Below, in pieces: positions 18,042-27,680 of a stretch of DNA of 64,000 bases. Each line of letters begins with the position of its first letter. Position 1 is the first letter of the stretch. A program made the translations under genes and the position numbers. The notes under the pieces are model-generated. The model saw only the letters and a program-made list of their open reading frames with translations, did not search any database and was not told the DNA's origin. This DNA is from Alphaproteobacteria bacterium (GTDB lineage Bacteria > Pseudomonadota > Alphaproteobacteria > UBA7879): contig PKTP01000003.1 in assembly GCA_002869105.1 (NCBI GenBank), positions 124,001 through 188,000 on the forward strand, in the 5' to 3' direction.

Positions 18042-19286
18042 ACAGTTTCAAATCCCATCTTACTCATCTTTTGCAGAAGGCGGTGATATCCTGCACCCCA
18101 GTTGTAATCAGAATGAAAAACACGGTGATGCCAAATGATACTAGCCTCCCCCCCGGTTTCCAGAAGTTCCCGTAAAATGCCGGCCATCATTTCTTCGCGT
18201 TTCTCTTCACTCAGATTCGTATAATCATATAAATGGGAATCCATTAAAACCATTGGAATAATTTTCATACCACTGTATTTATCTATCATTGAAACAGCAG
18301 CTGCATTGCGAAAACCTGGCCTGTCATTAAATCCGAGGGTCATATCGTTTTTTAGTCCAGCTTTAGCTTGTGCTTCCCACGTCTGACTGAATGAAAAACG
18401 TAACCAGTGCTGACGACAGGTGATGATTTTCTGACCTAACGCCTTTTCTATAGTTTCTTTTTCACGTCGCATGGCCTCAGGATCGTGCCATGCATTAAAA
18501 GACTGAATGCAAACCTATAGTATGATTTTGACTACACAAAGCTTTCAATTGATTGATAAGGGTTTTTGACATAACGGAATAAGATGGATCGAATAAAATC
18601 TCTTTGGGTGATCGTAACCATCCCCCTTTCCCGCCATATATATTCCATGTACTGGTATGACCAAATGAATGCTCTATTTTCATAATGTTTCCAAATTGCC
18701 AATAAATTGGCTGGAGAAAAGAAAAAATTAATTGCGCGGAGGGGATATCGATTATATATCCAAAATGCAGCCTGTTTTATGCGTATGGGAAGTGTTTTTG
18801 AAATCGCATCCACATCATGGGTTAAGTGAATGATGGGCTTGGGGATTGGGCCAAAGGTACTCAGCTCATCAGCCTCATTCTTGATGGCACCCCAGCGGCG
18901 AAGAAACAGAATAATACGATTGACCCAGGCATGATCAAATATGCGCTGATCCTCTATATCATAGTGATAAGAATAAGAGTGCACTGGACCGTTTTTCTTT
19001 TCATGAAAACGTTCCCACTCACTGGTCATCATATAATGTGCTGCACGCCACCAGTCATAGTGGTCCCATTTTGCCCCCATTGAATCATCCCAAAGAGGAA
19101 CCACTAAACCTCTATATCCTTTGGGAACAATATCCGATGCCCAGTCTGGTAGCTCGATAATGTGCCACCCCTTAAACCGACCTTTGCTTTGCTGTATTAC
19201 CAGTGAGCGCAACTTAATTGAGCCTCTTTCACCCCCAATCAGTTGCATGAATGTAGTAATGACATCTTTACGAGATAGCCTGTCAT
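18038..19286 (-). pseudogene. Polysaccharide deacetylase-like protein, two or three frameshifts
   Basis: Three frames in succession make one protein. The first has GGERGSIK, WDDSMGAKWDHYDWW and the metal-site-like IIHLTHDVDAISKT. The second has IEHSFGHTSTWNIYGGKGGW and LCSQNHTIGLHSVF. The third has RREKETIEKALG, CRQHWLRFSF and DMTLGFNDRPGFRNAAA. Junctions are near 18680-18690 and in the 4-base A/T-run at 18497-18500; one T fewer there reads HSVFNAWHDPEAMRREKE. The natural ATG 19286 overlaps the previous gene (ATGA) and is itself one base out of frame, hinting at a third indel. The family binds a metal and removes acetyl groups from sugars; in exopolysaccharide loci it tailors the polymer. Confidence 0.75.
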
Positions 19287-20196
19287 GCGCTCTCCTTTTG
19301 AATGCTGAGGACACTTGTCCCTTCGTGCATCACAACCCATACGCCAATGAGTGAAGGTAACAACATCCAACATAGTGAAAGCCAAGCGCAAAAGCGATCC
19401 CATCCTGTACGCCTATCCCGTAACCTGCCAAAGCGGCAACTAATGCTGCCTCATAAGTACCAAGACCTGCTGGAGTAATAGTAATAAAAAGACCAAGACT
19501 GGACACCAGAAAGATAGACATTACATCAACTATCGGCAACGTTGGTAGACCAGAAGCATAATAAAAAACACATGCTAGAATGGCTGATAAAGCCCATAAA
19601 ATACATGCTGTTAGCGCTTGTATAATATGTTCTTTTGTGTCCCCTCCCCGTAGAGCATCGGCAAAATCCTGAAATTTTTTCAGGAAAAAAATCTTCTCAA
19701 TCAAACAAGGAAGAATAAAAAAAACAATCAAAAGGAAGATGGTTGCACCACATGATAAAATTATGCTCACGACCATATTATCATGAATGAATTGCTCCAT
19801 CATCATAGCTAGAATTATCAGACATGAACAAGAAAATCCAAACAAATCCCAAACTCGCTCTTTGATGACGAGTGCCCATCCCTGTTGTTGGGGTAAATTA
19901 GATCTTTTCTTGAAATAGAAGGGCTTAATTAACTCACTCAAACGTGCTGGAAATAACCACATTCCTAAGTAGACAAGTGCATTAGCACGCATTGATACTG
20001 AATAACTAACTTTCTCCCTAGAAAGAATAACACTACGCCATATAAAAATTATAAGAATAAGGATTAAAATGGGTTGAGATACGTAATAAGCAAGGAGAAA
20101 ATTGGCTTTCTCATTCTGCATATCGTACCAGGCAAGATAGGCACCTGCCCCAATCACAAAAATAATCATCAGTAATGCTAACATCCATTTTTTCAT
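19283..20196 (-). pseudogene. LPG-synthase-TM/UPF0104-type membrane protein (putative flippase), frameshifted near C-terminus
   Basis: From ATG 20196 (overlapping the previous stop as ATGA) the frame gives multiple membrane helices and typical family segments: ALVYLGMWLFPARLSELIKPFYF, VIKERVWDLFGF and SLGLFITITPAGLGTYEAALVAAL. It then drifts into GFHYVGCCYLHSLAYGL and stops at 19330. Another frame supplies the missing last helix (LCWMLLPSLIGVWVVMHEG) and ends at 19283 in an ATGA overlap with the deacetylase gene. The indel is around 19375-19385. The family includes AglD/MprF-like lipid-handling proteins; a role in moving lipid-linked sugar is inference. Because only the last helix is lost, a truncated product could be partly active. 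Confidence 0.78.
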
Positions 20197-22060
20197 TTGA
20201 GATGCACACCATTCCGATCTTCCCAGACTCGCATCCAGCTCTCTAGAGAAAGGAGCTGCCAAATCTGATGTGACTGAATTTCATCCAAAGGTCGAAAATT
20301 TCGTTTCCAAGATGTTTGGTAATTGGCAACCCATTTTCGTAAACCATCCTTATCCATAATTCGATGGAGAGGCGTCTCTTCGGAAAGCAGACGATCATTT
20401 ACAATCCCAGACAAAGGCCCACGCAACCATTGACGAAGGGGGATTGGGAAACCACGCTTGGGTTGTTTGTGGTAACTCTTAGGCAAAAGGGTTTTTGCTA
20501 CCCCCTTAATCAGAGCTTTTAGTTTCCCTTGATGTAATTTAATATCCTGCGAGATAGAAAGACTAAGGCTAATCATCTCATTGTCTGGCATTGGCGTGCG
20601 AGATTCAATGGCATGCGCCATAGAGATCTTATCCTCAACAAGCAATAAATTCGGTAGATATACTTTCAAATAGGTTTGAAACACCTGATTGATAGGTGTA
20701 GAGTATTTATCTTGTAATTCAGATAAAAAACTCCAAGATTTTACTTTGTCAATGCGGCCAAATAGTTTTTCTCGCGCAGATCTATTCCACAAGACGGGCA
20801 TATGACGACCATACTCCGCACTTAAAAATGACTTCATTTTTGACAATGCAAAGTAAATCAGATGAGGTATCTCTGACCCACTCACGCTCCGCCATCCGCC
20901 CTTGCGGGCTAGTTTAAAAACTGGGTATCCAGAAAACAATTCATCCCCACCATGCCCCGTTAGAATAACTTTAAAATTTTTGGCGGCCTGACGAGCAACC
21001 ATATACTGCGGAAACGTACCCATGCCCAAGCGCGGCTCATCAAGTGCATATATCATATCGTCAAAATGTTTCAGGAAGTCATCTGCCTGGATATTCACAA
21101 TATGATGTGTTCCATTGATTGACTTGGTCAAATCAGCTGCAGCATTTGTTTCATCATACCAACTACCACTCTGATTAAAGACTCCCGTATAAGTATCAAG
21201 GCCTTGCCCAATTAATTGGGCCGCCTGTGCAGCTACGCTGGCACTATCAAATCCAGAACTGAGCGTGGCTGCTACAGGCACATCTGAAAGTAAATGCCGT
21301 TTCACACTCCTCTCAAAACTCTTCTTAACCCTCTCCAACGCAGTCGGAAAACTCTCTTTGCTTTCATTTAGGGTGGAAAACCAATAAGGTTCATCTTGGA
21401 CAACTGCCACTTTCTGTAAATCAATTATCATGTGATGTCCAGGGTTTAGAAGTTGAACTTCATCAAAAAGCGTACGTCCATTCATTGGTGTCTGGTAACA
21501 AAGATATTCACTCAAGCCCTGTCTATCAATCTTCCATTCAGTGGACTTAAAAGCAGCAATGAGTGATTTAATTTCTGAGTAGAAGGCAAACTTATTATCC
21601 TTATGACATACATAAACAGGTTTAATACCGAGGCGATCACGAACAATATGAACAATTTTTTTTTACAATCCACCAGGGCAAACGTAAACATACCATTCAT
21701 TCTTTTAAAAAATGCTGTTCCCTCGTGAGCGTAGCCATGTAAAATTATTTCACTGTCACAATTGGAACTATATTGAATGCCATAGGATCTCTCAAGGTCT
21801 TCTCTTAAATATAAATAGTTATATATTTCTCCATTTACTACAAGATGTAGATCATGCGACTCCAAATGCATTGGCTGTTTTCCCGCATCGCTAGTGTCTA
21901 GAATGGCAAGGCGTGTATGTGCAAGTGCCACTCTTTTGTCGTGGCTTCGCCATTGGCCAGTACCATCAGGCCCACGATGAGCGATACGTTCAACCATGCG
22001 CGTCATGGATTGATCAATATAATCAGTATCCACACCAAGCAGTCCAGCAATTCCGCACAC
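20193..22060 (-). pseudogene. Asparagine synthase (glutamine-hydrolysing)-like protein, poly-A frameshift
   Basis: The N-terminal frame begins GTG-TGC (nucleophilic Cys2, CGIAGLLG) and has IAHRGPDGTGQW and LVVNGEIYNYLYLRE of the Ntn glutaminase domain, then VDCKKK. After a run of nine A (plus-strand T-run 21656-21664) the frame changes. With ten A it reads KKKIVHIVRDRLGIKPVY and joins the synthetase domain at 21515-20193 (TLSSGFDSASVAAQ, LTGHGGDELFSGYP, KRGFPIPLRQWL). Full length is ~620 residues, normal for AsnB. In exopolysaccharide loci such enzymes probably amidate a sugar acid rather than make asparagine. A 9-A run is a place where polymerase slippage could restore the frame in some transcripts. 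Confidence 0.85.
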
Positions 22061-22063
22061 AGG

Positions 22064-23112
22064 TTAAGTTCCCTTTGATTTCTGTAAACGCTTAAGACGT
22101 ACATTAATACGGGCGTTTTGTATATATTGTTCCTCAAAATATTTTTTTGATTGCAAGGCTAGGAATAGAAACAATATCAATACAAAAAATAAAACAGAAG
22201 ACCCCACGACGATCTGTAATGTTAGCTGACCATTTAGTAATGCTGTTCTCAATGCCTGCGTAATATTTTGACCATTAGCCACTAAGTCAACCCAAGCATA
22301 AGCTATGCTAATTGTTCCATGTACTATAGTACCTAGCAAAAAGAGTAGAGGTAAAATAAATAGAATTTGTGGGCGAGAGAAGAAATTAAATGCGAGGTGA
22401 GATAGGATTTCCTTCCGCATTTTAAACAGTGGATTGCGCGTGATTATATTTCCTTGCCTCTTAACTTTTCCACGGGATTTATCACGCCAAACAAGCTTTG
22501 CCGGCACCTCCTCAACCTTAAAACCCAACAACTCAGCTTTATAGAGAACCTCTAAATGGAAGTCCTTACCATTATTGATTAGCTCAAGGTGGTCCATCAG
22601 ATTTCGAGTGTAACCTCTCACTACGCAAGTAACCGTTTTCACTCCTGATTTAAAAGCTCTTGACAGGATACGATTACCCCACTTAGAAAGCCAAACACGA
22701 AAAGCTGGTACGTTTTTTACCACGCCTTCCGAATGGTATGGTGAGGCCAAAGTAAGGTCTGCACGACCCGCCATTAATGGTTCTAGCATCTTTTTAATAT
22801 GATCGGGACCATATGACAGGTCGGCAAAGCAACCAGATAATCACTTTGACTATTCTCCATTCCTGTGCGAACAGCACGGCCACGCCCCATATTTACACTA
22901 TGACATATAATACGAAGATTGAAATTTTTTGCACTTTCTATCTCTAGCACCTTTCCCATTCCATCTGTAGAGCCATCATTAATTATAATTATCTCATATG
23001 AGATATCTGGCATATTATCTACCATCCATATCTGAATCTCTCGTACATGGTTCATGATAATTTTTGACTCATTCAGGGCCGGGATCACTAGTGAGAGAGT
23101 GGGATTATTCAT
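22064..23112 (-). pseudogene. Family 2 glycosyltransferase (dolichyl-phosphate-sugar synthase type), small deletion at DxD
   Basis: The N-terminal frame has LSLVIPALNESKIIMNHV, IIIINDGSTDGMGKVL and NMGRGRAVRTGM, then reaches SDYLVAL and loses frame. The second frame resumes at ADLSYGPDHIKKMLEPL and continues through SGVKTVTCVVRGYTR, FHLEVLYKAELLGFKVEEVPAK and a C-terminal membrane region with two or three helices. Expected sequence at the join is VALDADLSYGPDH, so about four bases (one Asp plus one base) appear lost near 22824-22826, removing part of the metal-binding DxD. It would have charged a lipid carrier with a sugar. It overlaps the 661-residue membrane protein by ATGA (23112). Confidence 0.82.
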
Positions 23113-25094
23113 CTCAGCAAATCATCCTTTCTCACCACTAAGAAATGGTCGTTTTCAAATACAGGCTTAATATTGGGCCAATCAGACACAGTGTTCAGTT
23201 TTTGTTTGTCAAACACGAAGTAATCTACGTTATAGCGTTGGGAAATGTTGCGAATTGATGTCATTGTTGGGTTGTAGTATAAATCTGTTGCCATGCAGCA
23301 CACATCATGAGTATTAATTTCTGGCTTTTCACCTTTTTTTGGCAAATATGGCTGGAGGTTTAAACCAAAAGTTTCTCCAATCTCTAAGCCGAGGTCAAAG
23401 AGCCTCTTTTCTCCCAAGTACAACCAGCCTGTCATATACCACTCCCTTGGTGTTCCAATACTGGAGCGATGGGAAAAGTCTCTCCAGCCGTAACTAATAC
23501 AGGGGTCGACCATGAATAAATCTGTTTCATTTGTGTTATTTTTAGCCCAAATCTGAGCTTCTTTATAATTTTTTGCCTTATACACATAATTAACACTCAG
23601 AGATTTTTCAAAATACCCCCATTGTAAGGCACCCATAATAAAGATACATATTACACCTATATAGCGACTACGGTCAACCGACAAGCCGAGTCGCAACCAA
23701 GTTGGCCAACGATGAATTGTAATCAATATGCTAGCTACTGTGGCGATAAGAGTCCCACCTATGAGACCCCTAAGGCTAATAAAAATTTTAAATGGATTTT
23801 CTGCTCCTGGGTTTTGAACGAGTAGGATCAACTGAACTAATAAAACTAATCCTGCAAGGGTTATGATAGGCCAATGAGAAGATCTTTTCTCCCAAATCCA
23901 ATAAGTTACACCCAAAACAAAAAAGACTGGAGACATTAATTCGACTTTCACAAATCCAAACATCAGAAAGACAATGTAAAAGGCCACCCAATGCCAAGAA
24001 CCTTTATCCCACTGAACCAAAATCCCAACCAAAATCAAAAATGGCGCTAAAAGAGTCATTAATGTAGAGGCCCGGATAAGGCAAACCTTGAGCAACGTGA
24101 TTGAAGTCAAATCATAAGACACCCAAATCCCACCTACCGTCACAATAGCTAAAATGACAAAACCAGCAATAATGCGCATAACCCAATCCTTGGGAAGTTC
24201 GCTCTGTGCCAATGCTAGAAACATAACGCTAATTAAACCCAGAAAAGGCACCAGCGACGCGTGATAATTGCTGCCCAAATATCCCATGTCAATAGGGTAC
24301 CAATGCATCTGGAAAATCCGGGTGTACGCAGAAAATAGCTCCAACGGCACGAGGCTGTGACTTCCGGTTTGTCCTAAACCTAAAATCCAATAGGACCATG
24401 CCGCAATTGCGGTCAGACTAACAGCTCCCCAAAACATGGACGCCAATGACAGGCTCTTGCGATAATCGACAATAATGCCCCCGGCCATAAAGATCATAGC
24501 CATAATTGTTTTAATCGGGTGAATAGCAAATCCAACCGACAACCATAATGCCATAAGAGGCCAGCGTTTTTGCATAAAAAAAGCTATAGCAGCTAAACGC
24601 ACCGCATCTCCAAATCCATAAAATTGTCCATGGTAATATGGGAAAGAGAAATTAGCTAAATCTGGTCTAATGACAAAGCTAAGATTTATCACAATGCTAA
24701 TTCCAATTATTCCTACTGGCCACACCACCTTGCTTACTTGCGCGGCTTTCATCAGTATAAACATTAAATAAAGGGAGGCTACTGTGACTGATATAACTTC
24801 TAAGCCAATCATTATATATTGTAGAGTTTGGCCAGATAAACCTGTTATTTTAAACAAAGGAATATACAGCATTGTTATAAGAGATTTTTGGGTGAAGAGT
24901 CCAGCCCCTCCGGGGTAATTACGTTCAAAATTTTCTGGAAACTGATATTGCGCCAGGACTTCTAAGGCAGAAAATCCCCTCAAGGCATTTACTAGATCTA
25001 CTTGACCAAAATAGCTGTGAGCTAAAATAGCATAGGAAACCACCACAAGTATTGAAACAACGGTTATGTGTAATGTTTTAATGTTATATTGCAA
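23109..25094 (-). CDS. Large multi-pass membrane protein of the polysaccharide operon (GT-C-like, unknown)
   Basis: A 661-residue protein. The first ~500 residues contain about a dozen hydrophobic helices. A soluble C-terminal domain follows (YKEAQIWAKNNTNETDLFMVDP, ISYGWRDFSHRSSIGTPREWY, NVDYFVFDK). The alternation of a large membrane part and a periplasmic-type tail resembles GT-C glycosyltransferases that use lipid-linked sugars; no catalytic motif can be pinned down. It is the first gene of the minus-strand operon and intact, unlike most genes downstream. A polymerase- or ligase-like role in the surface polysaccharide is possible but unproven. Confidence 0.55.
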   Translation of the reverse strand: MQYNIKTLHITVVSILVVVSYAILAHSYFGQVDLVNALRGFSALEVLAQYQFPENFERNYPGGAGLFTQKSLITMLYIPLFKITGLSGQTLQYIMIGLEVISVTVASLYLMFILMKAAQVSKVVWPVGIIGISIVINLSFVIRPDLANFSFPYYHGQFYGFGDAVRLAAIAFFMQKRWPLMALWLSVGFAIHPIKTIMAMIFMAGGIIVDYRKSLSLASMFWGAVSLTAIAAWSYWILGLGQTGSHSLVPLELFSAYTRIFQMHWYPIDMGYLGSNYHASLVPFLGLISVMFLALAQSELPKDWVMRIIAGFVILAIVTVGGIWVSYDLTSITLLKVCLIRASTLMTLLAPFLILVGILVQWDKGSWHWVAFYIVFLMFGFVKVELMSPVFFVLGVTYWIWEKRSSHWPIITLAGLVLLVQLILLVQNPGAENPFKIFISLRGLIGGTLIATVASILITIHRWPTWLRLGLSVDRSRYIGVICIFIMGALQWGYFEKSLSVNYVYKAKNYKEAQIWAKNNTNETDLFMVDPCISYGWRDFSHRSSIGTPREWYMTGWLYLGEKRLFDLGLEIGETFGLNLQPYLPKKGEKPEINTHDVCCMATDLYYNPTMTSIRNISQRYNVDYFVFDKQKLNTVSDWPNIKPVFENDHFLVVRKDDLLR

Positions 25095-25679
25095 TTTTAG
25101 CTCTTATTTATCAAGGTAACATATAATCTAAAAAATCCATTATAGTATTAAGGGTTTTTTTCTTAAAACACAAGGTTGGAAATTGACAGTCTGGCCTTGT
25201 GTGGTTCTGTCGCACAAGTTTGATGAAAACACACACCAATCTTTTTTTTATCCTATAATCAGTGGCTTTTTGGTCCACTAATCCAGGACCACTTCAATAT
25301 GTTCTGGTGTAATGTTTTCCCAATATTTAATTAATGCCAATCTTATGTTTGCTTTATGCTGTTTTCTGAAACTGCATAATCTTCATAAAAGGCAATATGA
25401 TGAATTGCTAATAAGGTATTAGGGCTAAATATTAACGAGAATACAATTTTGCAAACACAAAACTTTTTAAAAAATTTGTTGAATAAGAGAGGGAATTTTT
25501 GCAGCAGGCTAGCCGATAAACTAAACTGCTGCTGATTAATCAGTAAAATTGTGCGTTACGAGGGACAAAATATTTTAGCAGCTTAAAAACCAGACTTTTA
25601 ATAAAATTTGAGGTTTCTCAGTTCTATTATTTTCTGTTTTCAATCTTTTTTGCCTTTATTTTGGGTTTTTTTCCTAGCC
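25095..25679. other. Long intergenic region with insertion-sequence debris
   Basis: This 585-base AT-rich gap lies between the polysaccharide operon start and the transposase fragment. It holds an inverted repeat acacaagg/ccttgtgt at ~25170-25207. Immediately after it, ggttctgtcgcacaagtttgatg resembles the terminal repeats of IS6-family elements. Another inverted repeat gcagcag/ctgctgc lies at ~25501-25534. A short minus-strand open stretch near 25290-25380 ends in codons reading YWENITPEHIEVVLD and may be a gene-end remnant. No complete gene is visible. The promoter of the polysaccharide operon should lie in the first ~100 bases. Confidence 0.4.
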
Positions 25680-26063
25680 TTAGGCGCAGTGAGTCTGTCG
25701 TTTTCTTTCCTCCCAAAATACCAAGCGATTGATATTATAGGCTAGATGCACCAGGACGATTTTGACCTCTGCCCGTTTGATGCCAATGGTTCGGATCAAG
25801 AGCTTCATTTGATCTTTAAGAACCGCAAACACATGTTCGACCTTGGCTCGGATCTTTGATTTGCTGCTATTCCCTTTGGCAATCTTCTTGTTCATCGACT
25901 TCCCGCGTTTCTTCTTGTGATGAATCTTTGATATGAAGCCTTTTTCTTTCAATATCTCTTCATTATCCGCAGACCGATAGGCTGTATCTGCATAGACAGC
26001 TGGCACGGTCTCCAACCCTGGCCCGGTCCACACCTGTCCGCGCTGCTGCTGAGGCTTTGTCAC
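25680..26063 (-). mobile_element. IS5-type transposase, C-terminal fragment
   Basis: About 120 residues match the end of an IS5-family DDE transposase. GPGLETVPAVYADTAYRS carries the middle catalytic Asp, KVEHVFAVLKDQ carries the catalytic Glu, and IVLVHLAYNINRL is the common tail. The N-terminal half with the first Asp is absent: the reading frame meets the toxin gene at ~26060. The element is therefore truncated on its 5' side, exactly at the junction with the toxin fragment, and has no recognisable partner end. It cannot transpose by itself. It probably marks the recombination event that cut the upstream part of the toxin gene away. Confidence 0.85.
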
Positions 26064-26452
26064 AAGAAGCTGAAATTTTTCTTAAAATGAAAACAGGTGC
26101 TGATCCCCGTGACTTTTCAAGAAAAGCCCGAGCCTTGCAAGATTTAGCTCAGAGGGGTAAGTTATATAAATCAGAGGCCCCATTAAGAAGCATTGACACC
26201 AGAGAATATAGAAAAAATATTTTAGCCCAAGCTAAAAAACAACACCTGCCAGATGATAGGTACGCAAAACTGGAAAATCTTCTTGAGAAAATGGACGTAG
26301 ACCATTTACATGAACTGCAGTTGGGTGGTATTGACCATACCTCGGCCATGTGGATGCTGGATAAAGGAGTTAACCGATCAATTGGCGCACAAATTATGCA
26401 TCAACTTAAAGATCTTCCCGTTGGCACATATATAACCAAACTAACGTTTTGA
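26057..26452 (+). CDS. Orphan C-terminal nuclease toxin tip (HNH-like), 5'-truncated
   Basis: The frame is open from a TTG at 26057 (an ATG at 26087 is the first good start) to 26452. It encodes ~120-130 residues with no signal peptide. The last 50 residues contain DVDHLHELQLGGIDHTSAMW followed by NRSIGAQI, the DH...ELQLGG...N pattern of HNH-type toxin domains found at the tips of polymorphic toxins. The upstream part runs into the transposase fragment, so the delivery domains are missing. The next gene, 2 bases downstream, is a SUKH-type immunity gene. I infer a toxin cassette left from a larger secreted toxin; whether it is expressed is unknown. No start-proximal ribosome binding site is clear. 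Confidence 0.7.
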   Translation: MSQEAEIFLKMKTGADPRDFSRKARALQDLAQRGKLYKSEAPLRSIDTREYRKNILAQAKKQHLPDDRYAKLENLLEKMDVDHLHELQLGGIDHTSAMWMLDKGVNRSIGAQIMHQLKDLPVGTYITKLTF

Positions 26453-26454
26453 CC

Positions 26455-26991
26455 ATGATAGAAAAACTTACTTTATTTGAAAAAATAGACTTGTTAATTG
26501 AAGAAAAGAAAAAGTTTCTTAAAGACATTGCTGGTTACCCTTACTTAATTGATATTAGAGCAAAGGAAAATCAATGGACCTCTCAAGAATTAAACAAACT
26601 AAAAACAGACTATGCTTGGCTTCCTCCCTTTTATTTTGACTTCATTGAACGATATGATTCCCTGGGCCTTGGCTGGGCCGTATTTTTTGGCTCTGAAAAA
26701 GCGAATGTCATTACCATCTGGGAGGAAATCGACTATTGGCAAGAGAATATGAGAGATCAATATTTCCCTGTAGCAAAAGATGCTGATGGAAGCATCTTTG
26801 TTTTAAATCGACAGGGAGAAACATATCTGATGCATAAACATGATATGGATTGGGAAAATCCTGAATACATAGCCGAATCCCTGGAACATTTTATTGAAGA
26901 TTGTTTGATAGGCAAAAGATATGCAGAGTTTAATAAAATTGAAAAAGAAACTTTCTATTCCTTTTTAGAAAAACAAGGCTGGACAAAGTAG
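26455..26991 (+). CDS. SMI1/KNR4 (SUKH)-type immunity protein
   Basis: A 178-residue acidic cytosolic protein. The start ATG 26455 was preferred to the TTG 6 bases upstream that overlaps the toxin stop. The family pattern is recognisable: LPPFYFDFIERYDSLGLGW, FGSEKANVITIW, YFPVAKDADGSIFVLNRQGE and a closing helix SLEHFIEDCL. SUKH proteins bind and neutralise nuclease tips of polymorphic toxins, and they are nearly always encoded directly after their toxin, as here. The intact gene next to a truncated toxin suggests that the immunity function is still useful, or that the cassette was trapped recently. Confidence 0.75.
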   Translation: MIEKLTLFEKIDLLIEEKKKFLKDIAGYPYLIDIRAKENQWTSQELNKLKTDYAWLPPFYFDFIERYDSLGLGWAVFFGSEKANVITIWEEIDYWQENMRDQYFPVAKDADGSIFVLNRQGETYLMHKHDMDWENPEYIAESLEHFIEDCLIGKRYAEFNKIEKETFYSFLEKQGWTK

Positions 26992-27316
26992 CCAAAACAG
27001 CCCGCGAACTTTTTCAGTATAGTAAGTAAATCGGTTCCTTTTGAGGTCAATCACCCAGTCACTCCCTGAATGCTGTTAAGGATCATCTTTTCGTTAGTGA
27101 AGCCTTCAGCATGCCCGGATTCTGATTACCTAGTCATGAGGGTTTTAATCCAACACTCAGGCAAAGAAAATAAAGTATATGTTTGTAAGGGTTTTGTTTT
27201 AGTGTGGATTCACATATTGATTCAGCAAGTGAGAGAAGTCTATTTCGTCGATCTATCCTCCCGCACCGATAAACAGTTTTGTAAGGAACAATATCCCAAC
27301 GAACCTTGGGATGATG
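26992..27316 (+). other. Region without a clear gene; weak ORF remnant
   Basis: An open frame at 27070-27321 (83 codons) would end in an acidic tail KEQYPNEPWDDD. It has no convincing start, ribosome binding site or family match, and its first part reads poorly. It may be a decayed gene of the toxin/immunity island. No other feature was seen in this stretch. Confidence 0.25.
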
Positions 27317-27317
27317 A

Positions 27318-27355
27318 TTAAAAAAACAAGTGGGCTACGTATTTTCGTAGCACTT
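27318..27355 (-). terminator. Rho-independent terminator of the rnpB / small secreted protein transcript
   Basis: On the minus strand AGTGCTACG pairs with CGTAGCCCACT around an A-rich loop (stem core GCTACG/CGTAGC). It is followed by TTGTTTTTTT. It lies directly after the small secreted-protein gene and ends that leftward transcript. Confidence 0.75.
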
Positions 27356-27364
27356 CAAATAATT

Positions 27365-27661
27365 CTAATAGGATGTATTAGCTTGGCAAGGACAGCACCC
27401 AGCTGTTCCCCATCCCCCTCTTCGCCTGGCCATGTCGGCATCAAGACCACTGGCTCCCAGGCCTTCAAGAGTTCCAAGAACACCGCCGTCTTGACCAGAT
27501 TTTTGAGCAAGGGCCGCCCCAACGGAATCCTTTAAGTTGCCTCCTTTTGCTGCATTTGCTGCACTTCTATTTGCAACATCTCCAAGACTGCGGACAATGC
27601 CCCCAAAGTTTGCTTTGGCTGATATTGACACAAACAATAAAGAAAAAAGTATAACTCTCAT
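27365..27661 (-). CDS. Small secreted protein directly downstream of rnpB
   Basis: A 98-residue protein. The start ATG 27661 is set by a strong GGAGG ribosome binding site 6 bases upstream. Residues 1-19 form a signal peptide (MRVILFSLLFVSISAKA). The remainder is small, Ala/Gly-rich and partly helical (IVRSLGDVANRSAANAAKGG, VGAALAQKSGQDGGVLG), ending in a cysteine-containing tail GCCPCQ. I do not recognise a family. Its start lies only 19 bases after the 3' end of rnpB, and a terminator follows the gene, so it probably rides on the rnpB transcript or on read-through from it. The opposite-strand frame over the same bases is a shadow. Confidence 0.65.
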   Translation of the reverse strand: MRVILFSLLFVSISAKANFGGIVRSLGDVANRSAANAAKGGNLKDSVGAALAQKSGQDGGVLGTLEGLGASGLDADMARRRGGWGTAGCCPCQANTSY

Positions 27662-27680
27662 AGGCGCCTCCAAAAAAAAG

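Noticed and set aside
27311..27535. Plus-strand frame with a signal-like N-terminus
   Set aside because: It overlaps the minus-strand secreted-protein gene, which has a strong GGAGG site and a terminator; the plus frame has neither.
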